Source: Sinomonas sp. R1AF57 (lineage in GTDB: Bacteria > Actinomycetota > Actinomycetes > Actinomycetales > Micrococcaceae). From it: DNA of 64,000 nt. The notes under the pieces were generated by a model. The model was not told the DNA's origin, searched no databases, and saw only the letters and a program-made list of their open reading frames with translations. The stretch lies in NCBI RefSeq assembly GCF_002224485.1, contig NZ_CP022463.1, positions 1,076,644 to 1,140,643 on the forward strand, in the 5' to 3' direction. Position numbers and translations under genes: made by a program. This document shows positions 24,078 through 33,300 of the stretch, in pieces (position 1 is the stretch's first letter; every line of letters starts with the position of its first letter).

Positions 24078-25751
24078 CTATTTCTGCCCAGGTGCCACGA
24101 GGCCCGTCCGGAAGGCCTGGGCTGCGGCGGCGGTGCGGGACGGCACTCCGAGCTTGGCGAGGATGCTGCCCACGTGGTGCGCAACGGTGCGCTCGCTGAG
24201 GAACAGCTGCGACGCGATGGACTGGTTGGACAGGCCCGCGCAGACGAGCTGGAGGACGTCGAGCTCGCGCGCGCTCAGGGGCGCGTCCGACGGCGGCGGG
24301 GCGGGCGGCGTCGTCGGCCCGCCTGAGGCACGGGTCGGCCCGCCGTCGGCCGGCAGTCCGTCCAGGGCCGGCCGCGCGCCGAGCTCGGCGAGGATGTCCC
24401 TCGCGAGCGCCAGCCCGAGGCGGGCCGGAGCCGAGTCCGAGAGGGCAAGGCAGGCACGGGCCTTGAGGACGAGGCACCGGGCGACCTCGTACGGAACGCC
24501 GAGCTCGGACCACAGCGACCAGGCCCGGTCGGCGGCGTCGAGCGCCTCGACGTTGCGACCCTGGCTGGCGAGGACCCTGGCAGCGGCTGCGGCCTCGAGG
24601 GCCCGGGTCCACGGCGTCCCGTGCTGCTCGGCGAGCCGCGAGAGCTCCTCCCAGGCTGCCGCGGCCGCGTCCTCGTCGCCGGCCGCCAGCTCGACCTCGA
24701 CCGTCGCCGCCAGCAGCTGGCGCCGGTAGGCGCCGTCGTCCCTCAGGGTCGAGCGACGCAGCAGCGACTGGGCCTCGGCGGGGCGCCCCTGGTCCAGCCG
24801 GAGCAGGGCCAGGCCGGGCAGGGGGTCCCAGCCGCAGCGGAGGGCCTCGGCGTAGCCCCGGTCCGCCTCGACGTACCGTCCGCGCAGGCGGAGGACCTCC
24901 GCCTCCTCGTAGAACGAGCTGAACCCCGCGCTGAAGTCGCCCGCGCGGAACTTCTCCTGCGCCTCGTGCGCGGCGCGGACCGCGTCGTCCCACGCCCCGT
25001 GGAGGCGGAAGAGCTCGGCCCGGTGGGCGTCGCACTTCCCGCTGAACTCCACGAGGGGTCCCTCCGCCATCCGCCATGCATCCAGCGCAGCGGTCCATTC
25101 GCGGGCGCGGGGCAGGTCGAAGGCCAGGTGGCAGCACTCGATCGCGTGGCAGTAGACGATCCCCGCGGCGACCGGACCGGTGGCCCCTGACCCGATGATC
25201 GCGATGGCCTCGTCGAGGAGTCCGAGGGCTTCGTCGAACCCGCCCGAGCGGACGAGCGAGAAGGCGAGGCCCACTTCGGCGATCGAGATGACCTCGGGGT
25301 TCCCGAGTGGCCTCGCGATCTTCAGCGCGCGGCGGAAGAGGGCCTCGGCCTGGGCCTGGTCGCCCCTGAACTCCAGGGCGAAAGCGCCGGGCGTGAGGGC
25401 GAGGGCGTGCTCGGGGGTTGGACCCGGAAGCTCGTCGAGGAGCCGCTGGGACCGCGCGGCCCAGCCCATGCACTGGGCGGGCTGGGCGCGGATCAGGAGG
25501 TAGAACGCGAGCCAGATGCCCACCCGGGCCGCCGCCCGCGTATCCCCGGCGCGCTCGTACTCGTCGTGGGTCCTGGCCAGGGCCGCAATCGTCTCGGCGG
25601 TGCGGCCGAGCATCCAGTAGCTCGTCGCCAGCCTCTCGACGTCGGGCGGGTCGAGGGGAGCGCGCCCGTCGGTGGCCACCAGCTCCTGCACAGCGACATC
25701 CCAGTGCCGCCCGGCGAAAGCCTCGCGGGCGGTGTCCACGGAGCCGGCCAT
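24078..25751 (-). CDS. LuxR-family regulator with TPR-like sensor region
   Basis: About 557 residues. Residues ~1-460 are Ala/Leu-rich helical repeats of TPR type (e.g. AEALFRRALKIARPLGNPE, ALGLLDEAIAIIGSG). There is no P-loop, unlike full LAL/MalT regulators. The C-terminal ~65 residues are a GerE/LuxR HTH (LSARELDVLQLVCAGLSNQSIASQLFLSERTVAHHVGSIL). A Pro/Gly/Thr-rich linker joins them. Start is ATG 25751 with GAGGAGGT upstream. It stands alone after a strong terminator; the target is unknown. Confidence 0.88.
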   Translation of the reverse strand: MAGSVDTAREAFAGRHWDVAVQELVATDGRAPLDPPDVERLATSYWMLGRTAETIAALARTHDEYERAGDTRAAARVGIWLAFYLLIRAQPAQCMGWAARSQRLLDELPGPTPEHALALTPGAFALEFRGDQAQAEALFRRALKIARPLGNPEVISIAEVGLAFSLVRSGGFDEALGLLDEAIAIIGSGATGPVAAGIVYCHAIECCHLAFDLPRAREWTAALDAWRMAEGPLVEFSGKCDAHRAELFRLHGAWDDAVRAAHEAQEKFRAGDFSAGFSSFYEEAEVLRLRGRYVEADRGYAEALRCGWDPLPGLALLRLDQGRPAEAQSLLRRSTLRDDGAYRRQLLAATVEVELAAGDEDAAAAAWEELSRLAEQHGTPWTRALEAAAAARVLASQGRNVEALDAADRAWSLWSELGVPYEVARCLVLKARACLALSDSAPARLGLALARDILAELGARPALDGLPADGGPTRASGGPTTPPAPPPSDAPLSARELDVLQLVCAGLSNQSIASQLFLSERTVAHHVGSILAKLGVPSRTAAAAQAFRTGLVAPGQK

Positions 25752-25803
25752 CGCGGCACCTCCTCGGGTCCAGTACCGCTTCGGGCGCCGTCTCAAGCGC
25801 CGA

Positions 25804-25847
25804 GGGCGGGCATCCCGCACACGGAAGGTGCGCCGGGATGCCCGCCC
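25804..25847 (-). terminator. Intrinsic terminator after the MMPL gene
   Basis: Perfect 14-bp stem GGGCGGGCATCCCG with its complement across a 16-nt loop, 61 bp past the MMPL stop and before the luxR start. Confidence 0.85.
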
Positions 25848-25908
25848 TGCTGCCGTCAGGATAGACCTGCGGCAGGTCAGCCTCAATGCCTCTGATCAGC
25901 GCCCGCGC

Positions 25909-28527
25909 TCACCGGCCCACGGGCTCCGGTTCCCCGGCCGCGCTGGGGCGGGCGGCCGACGTCGTGCGCTCCAGCTTGGCGCCCTCGATGTCGAGGTCGG
26001 GCAGCAGCCGGTCGAGCCAGCGGGGGAGCCACCAGGCGCCCCCGCCCAGCAGGCGCATCACGGCGGGCACGAGGGTCATGCGGACCACGAAGGCGTCCAG
26101 CAGCACGCCGAGGGCGAGTCCGAAGCCGAGGGGCCGGACCATCGTCAGGTGGCTGAAGATGAAGCCCGCGAACACGCTGACCATGATGATCGCGGCCGCC
26201 GTGATGACCCGGGCGGCGTGGTGGAAGCCGGTCCGGACCGCCAGATGCGCCTCCTGCCCGTGGGCGTAGGACTCGCGCATGCCCGAGGTGATGAACACCT
26301 GGTAGTCCATCGCGAGGCCGAACAGGATGCCGATCAGCAGGATCGGCAGGAAGCTCAGGATCGCTCCGGGATGCGTCACGTCGAAGACCGGCCCGAGCCA
26401 GCCCCACTGGTACACCGCGACGATCGACCCGAAGGCGGCCCCGAGCGTGAGGAGGAACCCTCCCGTGGCCAGGAGCGGGACGAGGAGCGAGCGGAACACG
26501 AGCAGGAGCAGGACGAAGGACAGCCCGACGACGATCGTCAGGTAGGGCGGGAGGGCGTCGGCGAGCTTCGCCGAGATGTCCACGTTCGCCGCCGTCTGGC
26601 CCGTGAGGCCGATCGTCACCCCGGTCTGGGACTGGATGTCGGAGCCCTTCGCGCGGAGGTCGTGCACCACCTGGACGGTGCTCGCGCTCGCCGGCCCGTC
26701 GGTCGGGATGACCTGGAAGACGGCGGTGCGCCGGTCCTCGCTCAGGGTCGCCGGCACGGCGGCGACGACGCCGTCCACGGAGCGGAGCTGGTCGGCCACG
26801 TCGTACTGCTTGGCCTTCGCCGCGTTCGCGTCCAGGCCCGCGGGAAGCTCGCCGACCACGATGATGGGGCCGGTCATGCCCGCGCCGAAGTACCGGCCGG
26901 TGGCGTCGTAGGCCTTGTACGCGGTCGATTCGACGGGCTCCGACCCGCCGTCCGGCAGCGCCAGGCGCAGGGAGGCCGCGGGGACGGCGAGCACGCCGAG
27001 CAGCGCCACGGACGCGACGAGGGACAGCCAGGGGTGCCGGGTGACCCAGGCGCCCCATCCGCGGTTGGACGCGGCGAGGTCCTCGCGTTCCTCTTCCAGT
27101 TCGTGGCCCGCGCGCGCGTTCTCCTCATCGGCCCGGGCCCAGCGGCGCTTCGAGATGATCCGACGCCCCGCGAAGCCGAGCACTGCCGGCAGCAGCGTGA
27201 TGGCCACGAGGACCGCGACCGCGACGGTGGCAGCGGCGGACAGGCCCATGACAGCCAGGAACGGAAGGCCCGGGACCACGAGCGCGGCCAGGGCGATGAC
27301 CACCGTGAGGCCAGCGAACACGACGGCGTTGCCCGAGGTGCCGGTCGCGAGTGCCACGGACTCCCGCGGGTCCATGCCGCGCAGGAGCTGGTTCCGGTGG
27401 CGGTTGACGATGAAGAGCGAGTAGTCGATCCCCACCGCGAGGCCCAGCATGAGGCCCAGCATCGGGGTCACAGAGCTCATCTGGACGACGCCCGTGAGGG
27501 CGAACGTGCCGCCCACGCCGACCGCGACGCCGGCCAGTGCCATCAGGAGCGGCAGGCCTGCGGCGATCAGGGTGCCGAGCATGACGACCAGGACGACCGC
27601 AGCGACGGCGACGCCGATCGCCTCGGACGCGCCGAAGATCGAGGAGATGTCCTGCGTGAGCTCCTTGCTCGCGTGCGCCTCGACGTCGGGAACCTCGTTG
27701 GCGATGCGCTGGATGTCACTGCGCAGCGAGGCGGGCAGTCCGTCGGTGGCTCCGGTGAACTGGATCGAGGCGATCGCGGCCTTGCCGTCGCTCGAGACGA
27801 AGCGGATGTCCTTCGCCGCGTCGGCCTGCCGTGTGGCGAGGGCGAGGTCGGCCTTGGCCTGGGCGATCTTCGCGGCGCCCTGGTCGGCCTGGGTACGGCC
27901 GGCGTCGTACTGGGTCTGGCCTGCCGCCAGCTGTGCACGTCCGGCGTCGAGCTGCGCCTGGGCTGCGGCGGTGGCCTGGGCGATCGCTGCCTCCGGGAGG
28001 CCCTGCGCGGCGAGTGCCTTCTTCTGGGCGTCGAGCTGGGCCTGACCGGCGTCGAGCTGGGCGCGGTTCGCGTCGAGCTGGGCCTTCGCGGCGGTCAGCT
28101 GCGGCTCGCCCGCGGCGAGCTTGGCCTCGTTCGACGCGAGCTCCTGGTTGCCGGCGGCGATCTGGGCGGCGGCGCCGTCGAGCTGCGCCTGGGTGGTGAA
28201 GGGGTCGGTGACGTTGCGGACGCCGTCGAGGCCCTTGATCTCGTTCAGCTTCGCACTGAGTGCCTGCTTCTGAGCGTCGGTGAACGCGGCGCTGGGCGAC
28301 TCGAACACGATCGACGCGCTGCCGCCGGAAGCTGAGGGCAGGTCTGCCTTGAGCTTGTCCGCCATGCGCTGGGTCTCGGTGCCCGGGATCTGGAAGTTGT
28401 TGGTCATCTGGCCGTGGAACGCGGCCGCGGAGCCGCCGACGGCGGCGACGATCACGAGCCAGACGGCGAGGACGAGCCAGCGGCGGTCATAGGCGAACCT
28501 GCCGAGGCGGTAGAGGAGGGTAGCCAT
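25909..28527 (-). CDS. MMPL/RND-superfamily exporter
   Basis: 872 residues, two halves each with one outer helix, a large extracytoplasmic domain and five helices. RND/MMPL hallmarks include the GIDYSLFIVNRHRNQL motif of helix 4 in half one and its counterpart GLAMDYQVFITSGMRESYAHG in half two. The first extracytoplasmic domain (~residues 110-235) is a long alanine-rich coiled coil built from AQLDAG-type repeats. Proton-driven export of lipids or hydrophobic compounds is the family role. The 48-bp gap to tetR upstream suggests one operon under that repressor; substrate unknown. Confidence 0.92.
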   Translation of the reverse strand: MATLLYRLGRFAYDRRWLVLAVWLVIVAAVGGSAAAFHGQMTNNFQIPGTETQRMADKLKADLPSASGGSASIVFESPSAAFTDAQKQALSAKLNEIKGLDGVRNVTDPFTTQAQLDGAAAQIAAGNQELASNEAKLAAGEPQLTAAKAQLDANRAQLDAGQAQLDAQKKALAAQGLPEAAIAQATAAAQAQLDAGRAQLAAGQTQYDAGRTQADQGAAKIAQAKADLALATRQADAAKDIRFVSSDGKAAIASIQFTGATDGLPASLRSDIQRIANEVPDVEAHASKELTQDISSIFGASEAIGVAVAAVVLVVMLGTLIAAGLPLLMALAGVAVGVGGTFALTGVVQMSSVTPMLGLMLGLAVGIDYSLFIVNRHRNQLLRGMDPRESVALATGTSGNAVVFAGLTVVIALAALVVPGLPFLAVMGLSAAATVAVAVLVAITLLPAVLGFAGRRIISKRRWARADEENARAGHELEEEREDLAASNRGWGAWVTRHPWLSLVASVALLGVLAVPAASLRLALPDGGSEPVESTAYKAYDATGRYFGAGMTGPIIVVGELPAGLDANAAKAKQYDVADQLRSVDGVVAAVPATLSEDRRTAVFQVIPTDGPASASTVQVVHDLRAKGSDIQSQTGVTIGLTGQTAANVDISAKLADALPPYLTIVVGLSFVLLLLVFRSLLVPLLATGGFLLTLGAAFGSIVAVYQWGWLGPVFDVTHPGAILSFLPILLIGILFGLAMDYQVFITSGMRESYAHGQEAHLAVRTGFHHAARVITAAAIIMVSVFAGFIFSHLTMVRPLGFGLALGVLLDAFVVRMTLVPAVMRLLGGGAWWLPRWLDRLLPDLDIEGAKLERTTSAARPSAAGEPEPVGR

Positions 28528-28575
28528 GGGGAGCCTTCTGCGGGTGAGTGGGCGGGACGGGGCGGGAGTGCTGTC

Positions 28576-29193
28576 TCAGGGCGCGGCGAAGCCGGCTTGA
28601 AGGTGCGTGATGGAGTCGGTGAGGAGCTCGCGGAGCCGGGCGAGGGACGACGGCGTGAGCTCGCCGCCTCGCTCGGCCATCCACACCTCGAGGGACGTCT
28701 TGCCGCAGGCGATGACGCACCCGGCGAGGGCGCGCACGTACAGCTCCGGCAGGCCGGAGCCGCCGGTGCGCTCGCGGATGGCGGCTGCGATCTTCTCGCC
28801 GCACTCGTCGAAGGCCTGGAGCTGGAAGCGTGTGACGGGGTCGTGGCCGCTCGCGACGATGAACGACTGGGCCATCGGCGCGATGAGCTCGTTGTCGGCG
28901 AGGCCGGTCAGCACATGGAGGGCCGACTCGAGGAGGGGCTCGCCGGCCGGCCGGTCGCTCAGCTTGCCGAGGGCGGCGTCGAGGAACCCGAATGTGGGGG
29001 CCGCGAGGGCCTCCTCGAGGCTGCCGAAGTAGTTGAAGAAGGTCCGGCGGGAGACGCCGGCCGCCTCGGCGAGCTCTTCGATGGTGAATCCCCCGATGCC
29101 CCGCGACGAGGCGAGGTCGAGGCCGGCGGCGATGATCGATTCCCGGGTCGCGGCCTTGTTCAGTTCGCGGCGGGAAGAGGCTTCGGCAGTCAC
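28576..29193 (-). CDS. TetR-family repressor of the MMPL exporter
   Basis: 205 residues. Residues ~10-60 are the TetR HTH (RESIIAAGLDLASSRGIGGFTIEELAEAAGVSRRTFFNYFG); the rest is the helical ligand domain. The start is GTG 29193, directly after a probable -10 (TAGTGT on the coding strand), giving a leaderless message. Its promoter overlaps two GCAAGTTTGCAC copies, so autoregulation plus control of the downstream exporter gene is likely. The inducing ligand is unknown. Confidence 0.9.
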   Translation of the reverse strand: MTAEASSRRELNKAATRESIIAAGLDLASSRGIGGFTIEELAEAAGVSRRTFFNYFGSLEEALAAPTFGFLDAALGKLSDRPAGEPLLESALHVLTGLADNELIAPMAQSFIVASGHDPVTRFQLQAFDECGEKIAAAIRERTGGSGLPELYVRALAGCVIACGKTSLEVWMAERGGELTPSSLARLRELLTDSITHLQAGFAAP

Positions 29194-29206
29194 ATGATTA
29201 CACTAC

Positions 29207-29237
29207 GTGCAAGTTTGCACGGAGAGCAAGTTTGCAC
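29207..29237 (-). promoter_or_regulatory. Tandem TetR-type operator
   Basis: GTGCAAGTTTGCAC (29207-29220) is a perfect palindrome, and GCAAGTTTGCAC repeats 17 bp on (29226-29237). They overlap the -35/-10 region of the leaderless tetR gene. Confidence 0.7.
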
Positions 29238-29255
29238 TCCGCGCAGTGCTGAGTT

Positions 29256-29406
29256 TGAGGGGTCATGTCCCTGCGAGGAGCGGTCGTATTTCCTCGCCCG
29301 CGCAAAGACGCCCTGCCGCAAAGGAGATCGCCTGAGGACGTCTCATTCGCGACAGGGCGTCTCGTGCCGAGTCATTGGCCGGTCAAAGTAGGGATATGAC
29401 CCCTCA
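29256..29406 (+). repeat. 151-bp MITE-like element with 17-bp terminal inverted repeats
   Basis: Ends are TGAGGGGTCATGTCCCT and AGGGATATGACCCCTCA (one mismatch). Inside is a second, nested inverted repeat, AGACGCCCTGCCGC with its complement carrying one mismatch, between ~29305 and 29362. There is no coding capacity and no obvious target duplication. Matches the hairpin at 20882-20930. It separates gltP from tetR and may also terminate gltP. Confidence 0.65.
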
Positions 29407-29453
29407 ACGCGGGGCCGGGCTCCCACTGCGGCGAGCCGGCCCTTTGACGGGCG

Positions 29454-30872
29454 TCAGCGCGAGGCGGCCAGCTCGCCGTCGTGCGCGTCGGTGACCCTGG
29501 CCTCTGCGGCCGTCTCCGTGGACGACTCGTCGTTGAACGGATCCCCGTGGCGCGGCGCGTTGTAGAGGGCCTCGTCGAGGATGCCCTGGCGCTTGGCCAC
29601 GATGGTCGGGACGAGGGCCTGGCCCGCGACGTTCACCGCGGTGCGCCCCATGTCCAGGATCGGATCGATGGCGAGGAGCAGGCCGACGCCGGCGAGCGGC
29701 AGGCCCAGGGTCGAGAGCGTCAGCGTGAGCATGACGACGGCGCCCGTCGTGCCGGCGGTCGCGGCGGAGCCGAGGACCGAGACCAGCACGATCAGCAGGT
29801 ACTGGCTGAGGTCCAGGTTGATCCCGAAGAACTGCGCCACGAAGATCGCAGCGACGGCCGGGTAGATGGCGGCGCAGCCGTCCATCTTGGTGGTGGCGCC
29901 CAGCGGCACGGCGAAGGACGCGTACCCCGAGGGGACGCCGAGGTTGCGCTCCGTGACGCGCTGCGTGAGCGGGAGCGTGCCGATCGAGGAGCGCGAGACG
30001 AACGCGAGCTGCACGGCCGGCCACACGCCGGAGAAGTACTGCTTGACCGAGAGGCCGTGGGACTTCACGAGCACCGGGTACAGGACGAACAGGACGAGGA
30101 CGAGGCCCACGTAGATGGCGCCGGTGAACTTGCCGAGGGCGCCGATGGTGTCCCAGCCGTAGACGGCCACGGCGTTGCCGATGAGGCCCACCGTGCCGAG
30201 CGGCGCGATGCGGATGATCCACCACAGGACCTTCTGGATGACGGCCAGGGCGGAGGCGTTGAGGTTCAGGAACGGCTCGGCCTTCGCGCCGACCTTGAGA
30301 GCGGCGACGCCGACGGCGATCGCGATCACGAGGATCTGCAGGACGTTGAAGCTCACGCTCGTGGTGACGGCGCCTCCGTCGGCCACCGTGGAGCTGGCGC
30401 CGAGGCCGAGGAAGTTCTTCGGGAACAGGCCGGTGAGGAAGGCCCACCAGTCGCCGGTCTTGCCGGTGTACTTGGCCTCCTGGGTGATGCCTGTGCCGGC
30501 GCCGGGCTGGAAGACGACTCCGAGCCCGATCCCGATCAGCACGGACACGAACGCCGTGATGGCGAACCACAGGAGCGTGTTCCACGCGAGGCGGGCCGCG
30601 TTGGAGACCTGGCGGAGGTTCGCGATCGAGCTCACGACCGCGGTGAAGATGAGGGGGACGACGGCGGTCTGCAGCAGCGAGACGTAGCTGGACCCGATCG
30701 TCTTGAGGGTGTCGCCGAGGGCGTTCGGAGTCTTCGCCGTGTGCCCGGTGTACTTGGCCAGGAGGCCGAGGGCGACGCCGACGACGAGCGCCGCGATGAT
30801 CTGCGGGCCGAAGGCTGTGGCCCACTTCGGGAGCCGGCGCGCGCCGGTCTGGGTGCTGGTGGAGGTGCTCAC
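29454..30872 (-). CDS. Dicarboxylate/amino acid:cation symporter (DAACS family)
   Basis: 472 residues with ~8 membrane helices and two hairpins. The Ser-rich SSIGTLPLT hairpin (around residue 290), GATTKMDGCAAIYPAVAAIFVAQ and the MLTLTLSTLGLPLAGVGLLLAIDPILDMGRTAVNVAGQAL stretch (inspected in pieces) are diagnostic of GltP/DctA transporters. It imports glutamate, aspartate or C4-dicarboxylates with H+ or Na+. GTG start; single-gene unit with its own promoter (30894-30922). Confidence 0.93.
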   Translation of the reverse strand: MSTSTSTQTGARRLPKWATAFGPQIIAALVVGVALGLLAKYTGHTAKTPNALGDTLKTIGSSYVSLLQTAVVPLIFTAVVSSIANLRQVSNAARLAWNTLLWFAITAFVSVLIGIGLGVVFQPGAGTGITQEAKYTGKTGDWWAFLTGLFPKNFLGLGASSTVADGGAVTTSVSFNVLQILVIAIAVGVAALKVGAKAEPFLNLNASALAVIQKVLWWIIRIAPLGTVGLIGNAVAVYGWDTIGALGKFTGAIYVGLVLVLFVLYPVLVKSHGLSVKQYFSGVWPAVQLAFVSRSSIGTLPLTQRVTERNLGVPSGYASFAVPLGATTKMDGCAAIYPAVAAIFVAQFFGINLDLSQYLLIVLVSVLGSAATAGTTGAVVMLTLTLSTLGLPLAGVGLLLAIDPILDMGRTAVNVAGQALVPTIVAKRQGILDEALYNAPRHGDPFNDESSTETAAEARVTDAHDGELAASR

Positions 30873-30893
30873 CGGAACACCGTAGGGGGAGGA

Positions 30894-30922
30894 TTATTAG
30901 CAGACGAAGGTTGTATTGCGAA
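30894..30922 (-). promoter_or_regulatory. Sigma-70-type promoter of the DAACS transporter
   Basis: On the coding strand: -35 TTCGCA (30922-30917), 17-bp spacer, -10 TAATAA (30899-30894). Just upstream, TGTGACG occurs twice, 12 bp apart, as a possible activator site. Confidence 0.55.
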
Positions 30923-31040
30923 ATGTGACGTCGAGTGTGACGCCTGCTCCTGCCCAGGCGCCGCGGAATTCTGCGGCTTCCCGGGCATTTGTTACGCTAT
31001 TCCCTCACGGGCTGTGGGCATTCTCACGTTCCTCTGGCCG

Positions 31041-32801
31041 TCATCCGAGCAGCGCGCGGCGGAGCGTGTCCAGGCCGACGGACCCGAGGTTCAGGGCCCG
31101 GATATGGAACTCCTTCAGGTCGAACCCGTGCCCGGCCGTCTCCGCCCGCTCGGCCAGGTCTGCGCGGATCTGCTCCCACAGCCGCTGCCCCACCTTGTAC
31201 GAGGGCGCCTGCCCCGGCCAGCCGAGGTAGCGCGTGAACTCGAAGCGCAGCTGGCCCTCGCTGATCGGCAGGTTGGCGCGCAGGAAGGAGTAGCCCTTCT
31301 CCGGCGTCCACGGCCCGGAGCCCCAGCGCCCGGGCATCGCGAGTTCGAGGTGCACGCCGATGTCGAACACCACGCGGGCCGCCCGCATGCGCTGCATGTC
31401 GAGCATCCCCATGCGGTCGCCCGGATCGGAGAGGTAGCCGAGCTCTTCCATGAGCTTCTCCGCGTACAGGGCCCAGCCCTCGCCGTGGCCCGAGACCCAG
31501 CAGATGGTGCGGCGCCAGGCGTTGAGCATGTCCCGCCGGTACGTCGCCGTGCCCACCTGCAGATGGTGGCCGGGGACCCCCTCGTGGTAGACGGTCGTCG
31601 TCTCGGACCACGTGGTGAACGAGTCGTCGCCGGTGGGGACGGACCACCACATGCGGCCCGGTCGGGAGAAGTCGTCGGACGGCCCGGTGTAGTAGATGCC
31701 GCCCTCGTGAGTGGGGGCGATCCGGCACTCGAGCGTCCGCAGCGGCGCGGGGATGTCGAAGTGGGTGTCCGCGAGGTCGGCGATCGCGCGGTCGGACAGG
31801 CGCTGCATCCACGCCCGGAGGGCGTCGGTGCCCTTCAGCTGGCGGGCGGGGTCCGCGTTGAGGGCCGCCTTCGCCTCCTCGATGGAGGCGCCGGGCCTGA
31901 TCTCCTCCGCGACGCGCTCCTGCTCCCGGATGAGCCGGTCGAGCTCCTCGACGCCCCACGCGTAGGTCTCCTCGAGGTCCACCGCCGCGCCGAGGAACTC
32001 GCGCGAGGCCAGGGCGTAGCGCTCGCGGCCCACCGCGTCCTTCTCGGGTGCCGGCGGCAGCAGCTCGGCCTCGAGGATGTCCGCGAAGGCCGCGTACGCC
32101 CGGGACGCCGCCTCGCAGCCGCGGGAGAGGGCCTCGGCGACGTCGTCCGGGAGGGGCGCGCCGCCGTCGTCCGCCGTGGACGACGCCGCGGATTCCGGCG
32201 CCTGTCCCAGCCGGGCGTCCCCGACGAGCTGGGCGAAGAACCCCGTGCCCGGTTCGGCGTACGCGCGGGCCTGCCCGACGACGGTGCGGACCTGGCGGGC
32301 GGCGGCCACCCGGCCGTCTGCGGCGGCTGCGCGCAGCGAGGCGAGGTAGCCGTCGAGGGCAGCGGGGACATTGGCCGCCCGCCCCGCGATGTGGCGCCAC
32401 TGCTCGGCCGTGTCCGTGGGCATGAGGTCGAAGATCGCCCGGATGCCCTGTGCCGGGGACTCGATGTTGTTCAGCTGTGCCAGCTTCCAGCCGCTGTCAT
32501 GGATCTCGAGGGCGAGCCCGAGGCGTTCCCGCATCGCGTCGAGCGTGACCTCATCGGTCGGGTCGGCCGCTGTTGCGGTGTCCAGTTCGGCGAGGGTCGC
32601 GCGGGCCAGAGTGGCCTTCGCCTCGTGGCCGGCGGGGGAGTAGTCCGGGTACTCCGTCTCGCGCCCGGGGAAGCCGAGTTCGGTGGCGAGCGACGGGTCC
32701 AGCTCGAGGAGACGCGCGGTATAGCTGTCCGCGATCGAGTCGACGGCGGTGGGCTCGCGGTGGGCGGCGGTCGTGGTGGTCTCGTCGCGGTTCTGCGTCA
32801 C
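31041..32801 (-). CDS. DUF885 family protein (probable metallopeptidase-like)
   Basis: 586 residues, no signal peptide. The family core is the zinc-like motif YHEGVPGHHLQ near residue 400, followed by the SGHGEGWALYAEKLMEELGY segment, which supplies a downstream Glu as in gluzincin-type enzymes. The C-terminal PGRWGSGPWTPEKGYSFL region is also conserved in the family. A peptidase or hydrolase activity is inferred from these motifs; no substrate is known. The message starts with GTG. It lies alone between the transporter and the DUF2795 gene. Confidence 0.85.
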   Translation of the reverse strand: MTQNRDETTTTAAHREPTAVDSIADSYTARLLELDPSLATELGFPGRETEYPDYSPAGHEAKATLARATLAELDTATAADPTDEVTLDAMRERLGLALEIHDSGWKLAQLNNIESPAQGIRAIFDLMPTDTAEQWRHIAGRAANVPAALDGYLASLRAAAADGRVAAARQVRTVVGQARAYAEPGTGFFAQLVGDARLGQAPESAASSTADDGGAPLPDDVAEALSRGCEAASRAYAAFADILEAELLPPAPEKDAVGRERYALASREFLGAAVDLEETYAWGVEELDRLIREQERVAEEIRPGASIEEAKAALNADPARQLKGTDALRAWMQRLSDRAIADLADTHFDIPAPLRTLECRIAPTHEGGIYYTGPSDDFSRPGRMWWSVPTGDDSFTTWSETTTVYHEGVPGHHLQVGTATYRRDMLNAWRRTICWVSGHGEGWALYAEKLMEELGYLSDPGDRMGMLDMQRMRAARVVFDIGVHLELAMPGRWGSGPWTPEKGYSFLRANLPISEGQLRFEFTRYLGWPGQAPSYKVGQRLWEQIRADLAERAETAGHGFDLKEFHIRALNLGSVGLDTLRRALLG

Positions 32802-32987
32802 CCGTCGAGCCTATCCCGCGTCCCGTGGCTGTGAAAGGACGCCTGCGCATCCGCCGGGCAGGGGCGTCTGGCCGTTTGCGGGGAGGGCTGGCGGGTACGA
32901 AGGCGGTGTTCCGGGGAGGCTGAGATTCCCGGCAGATGCCTCCGGTCCGGCCGTCCGCCGGGCCGGTACCGACGTGAGGAGTGGACC

Positions 32988-33260
32988 GTGCCAGAGAATT
33001 CTGACCCCAGCCAGACGCAGGAGTTCCTTGCCGGCGTGGACTATCCGGCCCACCGGAACACGCTCGTCGCCGCCGCCGAGAAGAGCGGCGCGGACGAGGA
33101 CGTGATGCGCGCCCTGCGGGGGCTCCCGGACCGCACCTACGGCCAGCCGACCGAGGTCAGCCAGGCCATCTCCGGCGGCGGGTCAGGCGCCGACGCCTCG
33201 GGCGGCGAGCCTGAGCCGGACGACGACGAGCGCACCGGCGAGCGCTTCGACGCCGGCTGA
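32988..33260 (+). CDS. DUF2795 protein
   Basis: 90 residues. Residues ~10-62 fit the small helical DUF2795 domain (EFLAGVDYPAHRNTLVAAAEKSGADEDVMRALRGLPDRTYGQPTEVSQAI, seen in parts); the tail is acidic and disordered. GTG start with TGAGGAG just upstream. This domain is common in actinobacteria, usually as a short protein of unknown role. It is followed by a bidirectional terminator. Confidence 0.85.
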   Translation: MPENSDPSQTQEFLAGVDYPAHRNTLVAAAEKSGADEDVMRALRGLPDRTYGQPTEVSQAISGGGSGADASGGEPEPDDDERTGERFDAG

Positions 33261-33273
33261 GCCGCTGACGGCT

Positions 33274-33300
33274 CGAGCCGTCTCGACCAGAGACGGCTCG
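33274..33300 (+). terminator. Bidirectional terminator
   Basis: CGAGCCGTCTC, loop GACCA, GAGACGGCTCG: an 11-bp perfect stem between the DUF2795 gene and convergent accE. Confidence 0.75.

Noticed and set aside
29256-29406. Intact insertion sequence
   Set aside because: The element is 151 bp with no transposase frame; at most it is a MITE-like derivative.
29481-32834. A 1117-codon rightward frame across the transporter and DUF885 genes
   Set aside because: It runs antisense to two genes with strong family motifs and has no domain or ribosome site.
32905-32950. CTGAGA near GGGGAGG suggesting a TPP riboswitch before the DUF2795 gene
   Set aside because: The other invariant TPP elements (the GAT-CTGG and AATGCCAGCG-like parts) are absent, and the downstream gene is not thiamine-related.
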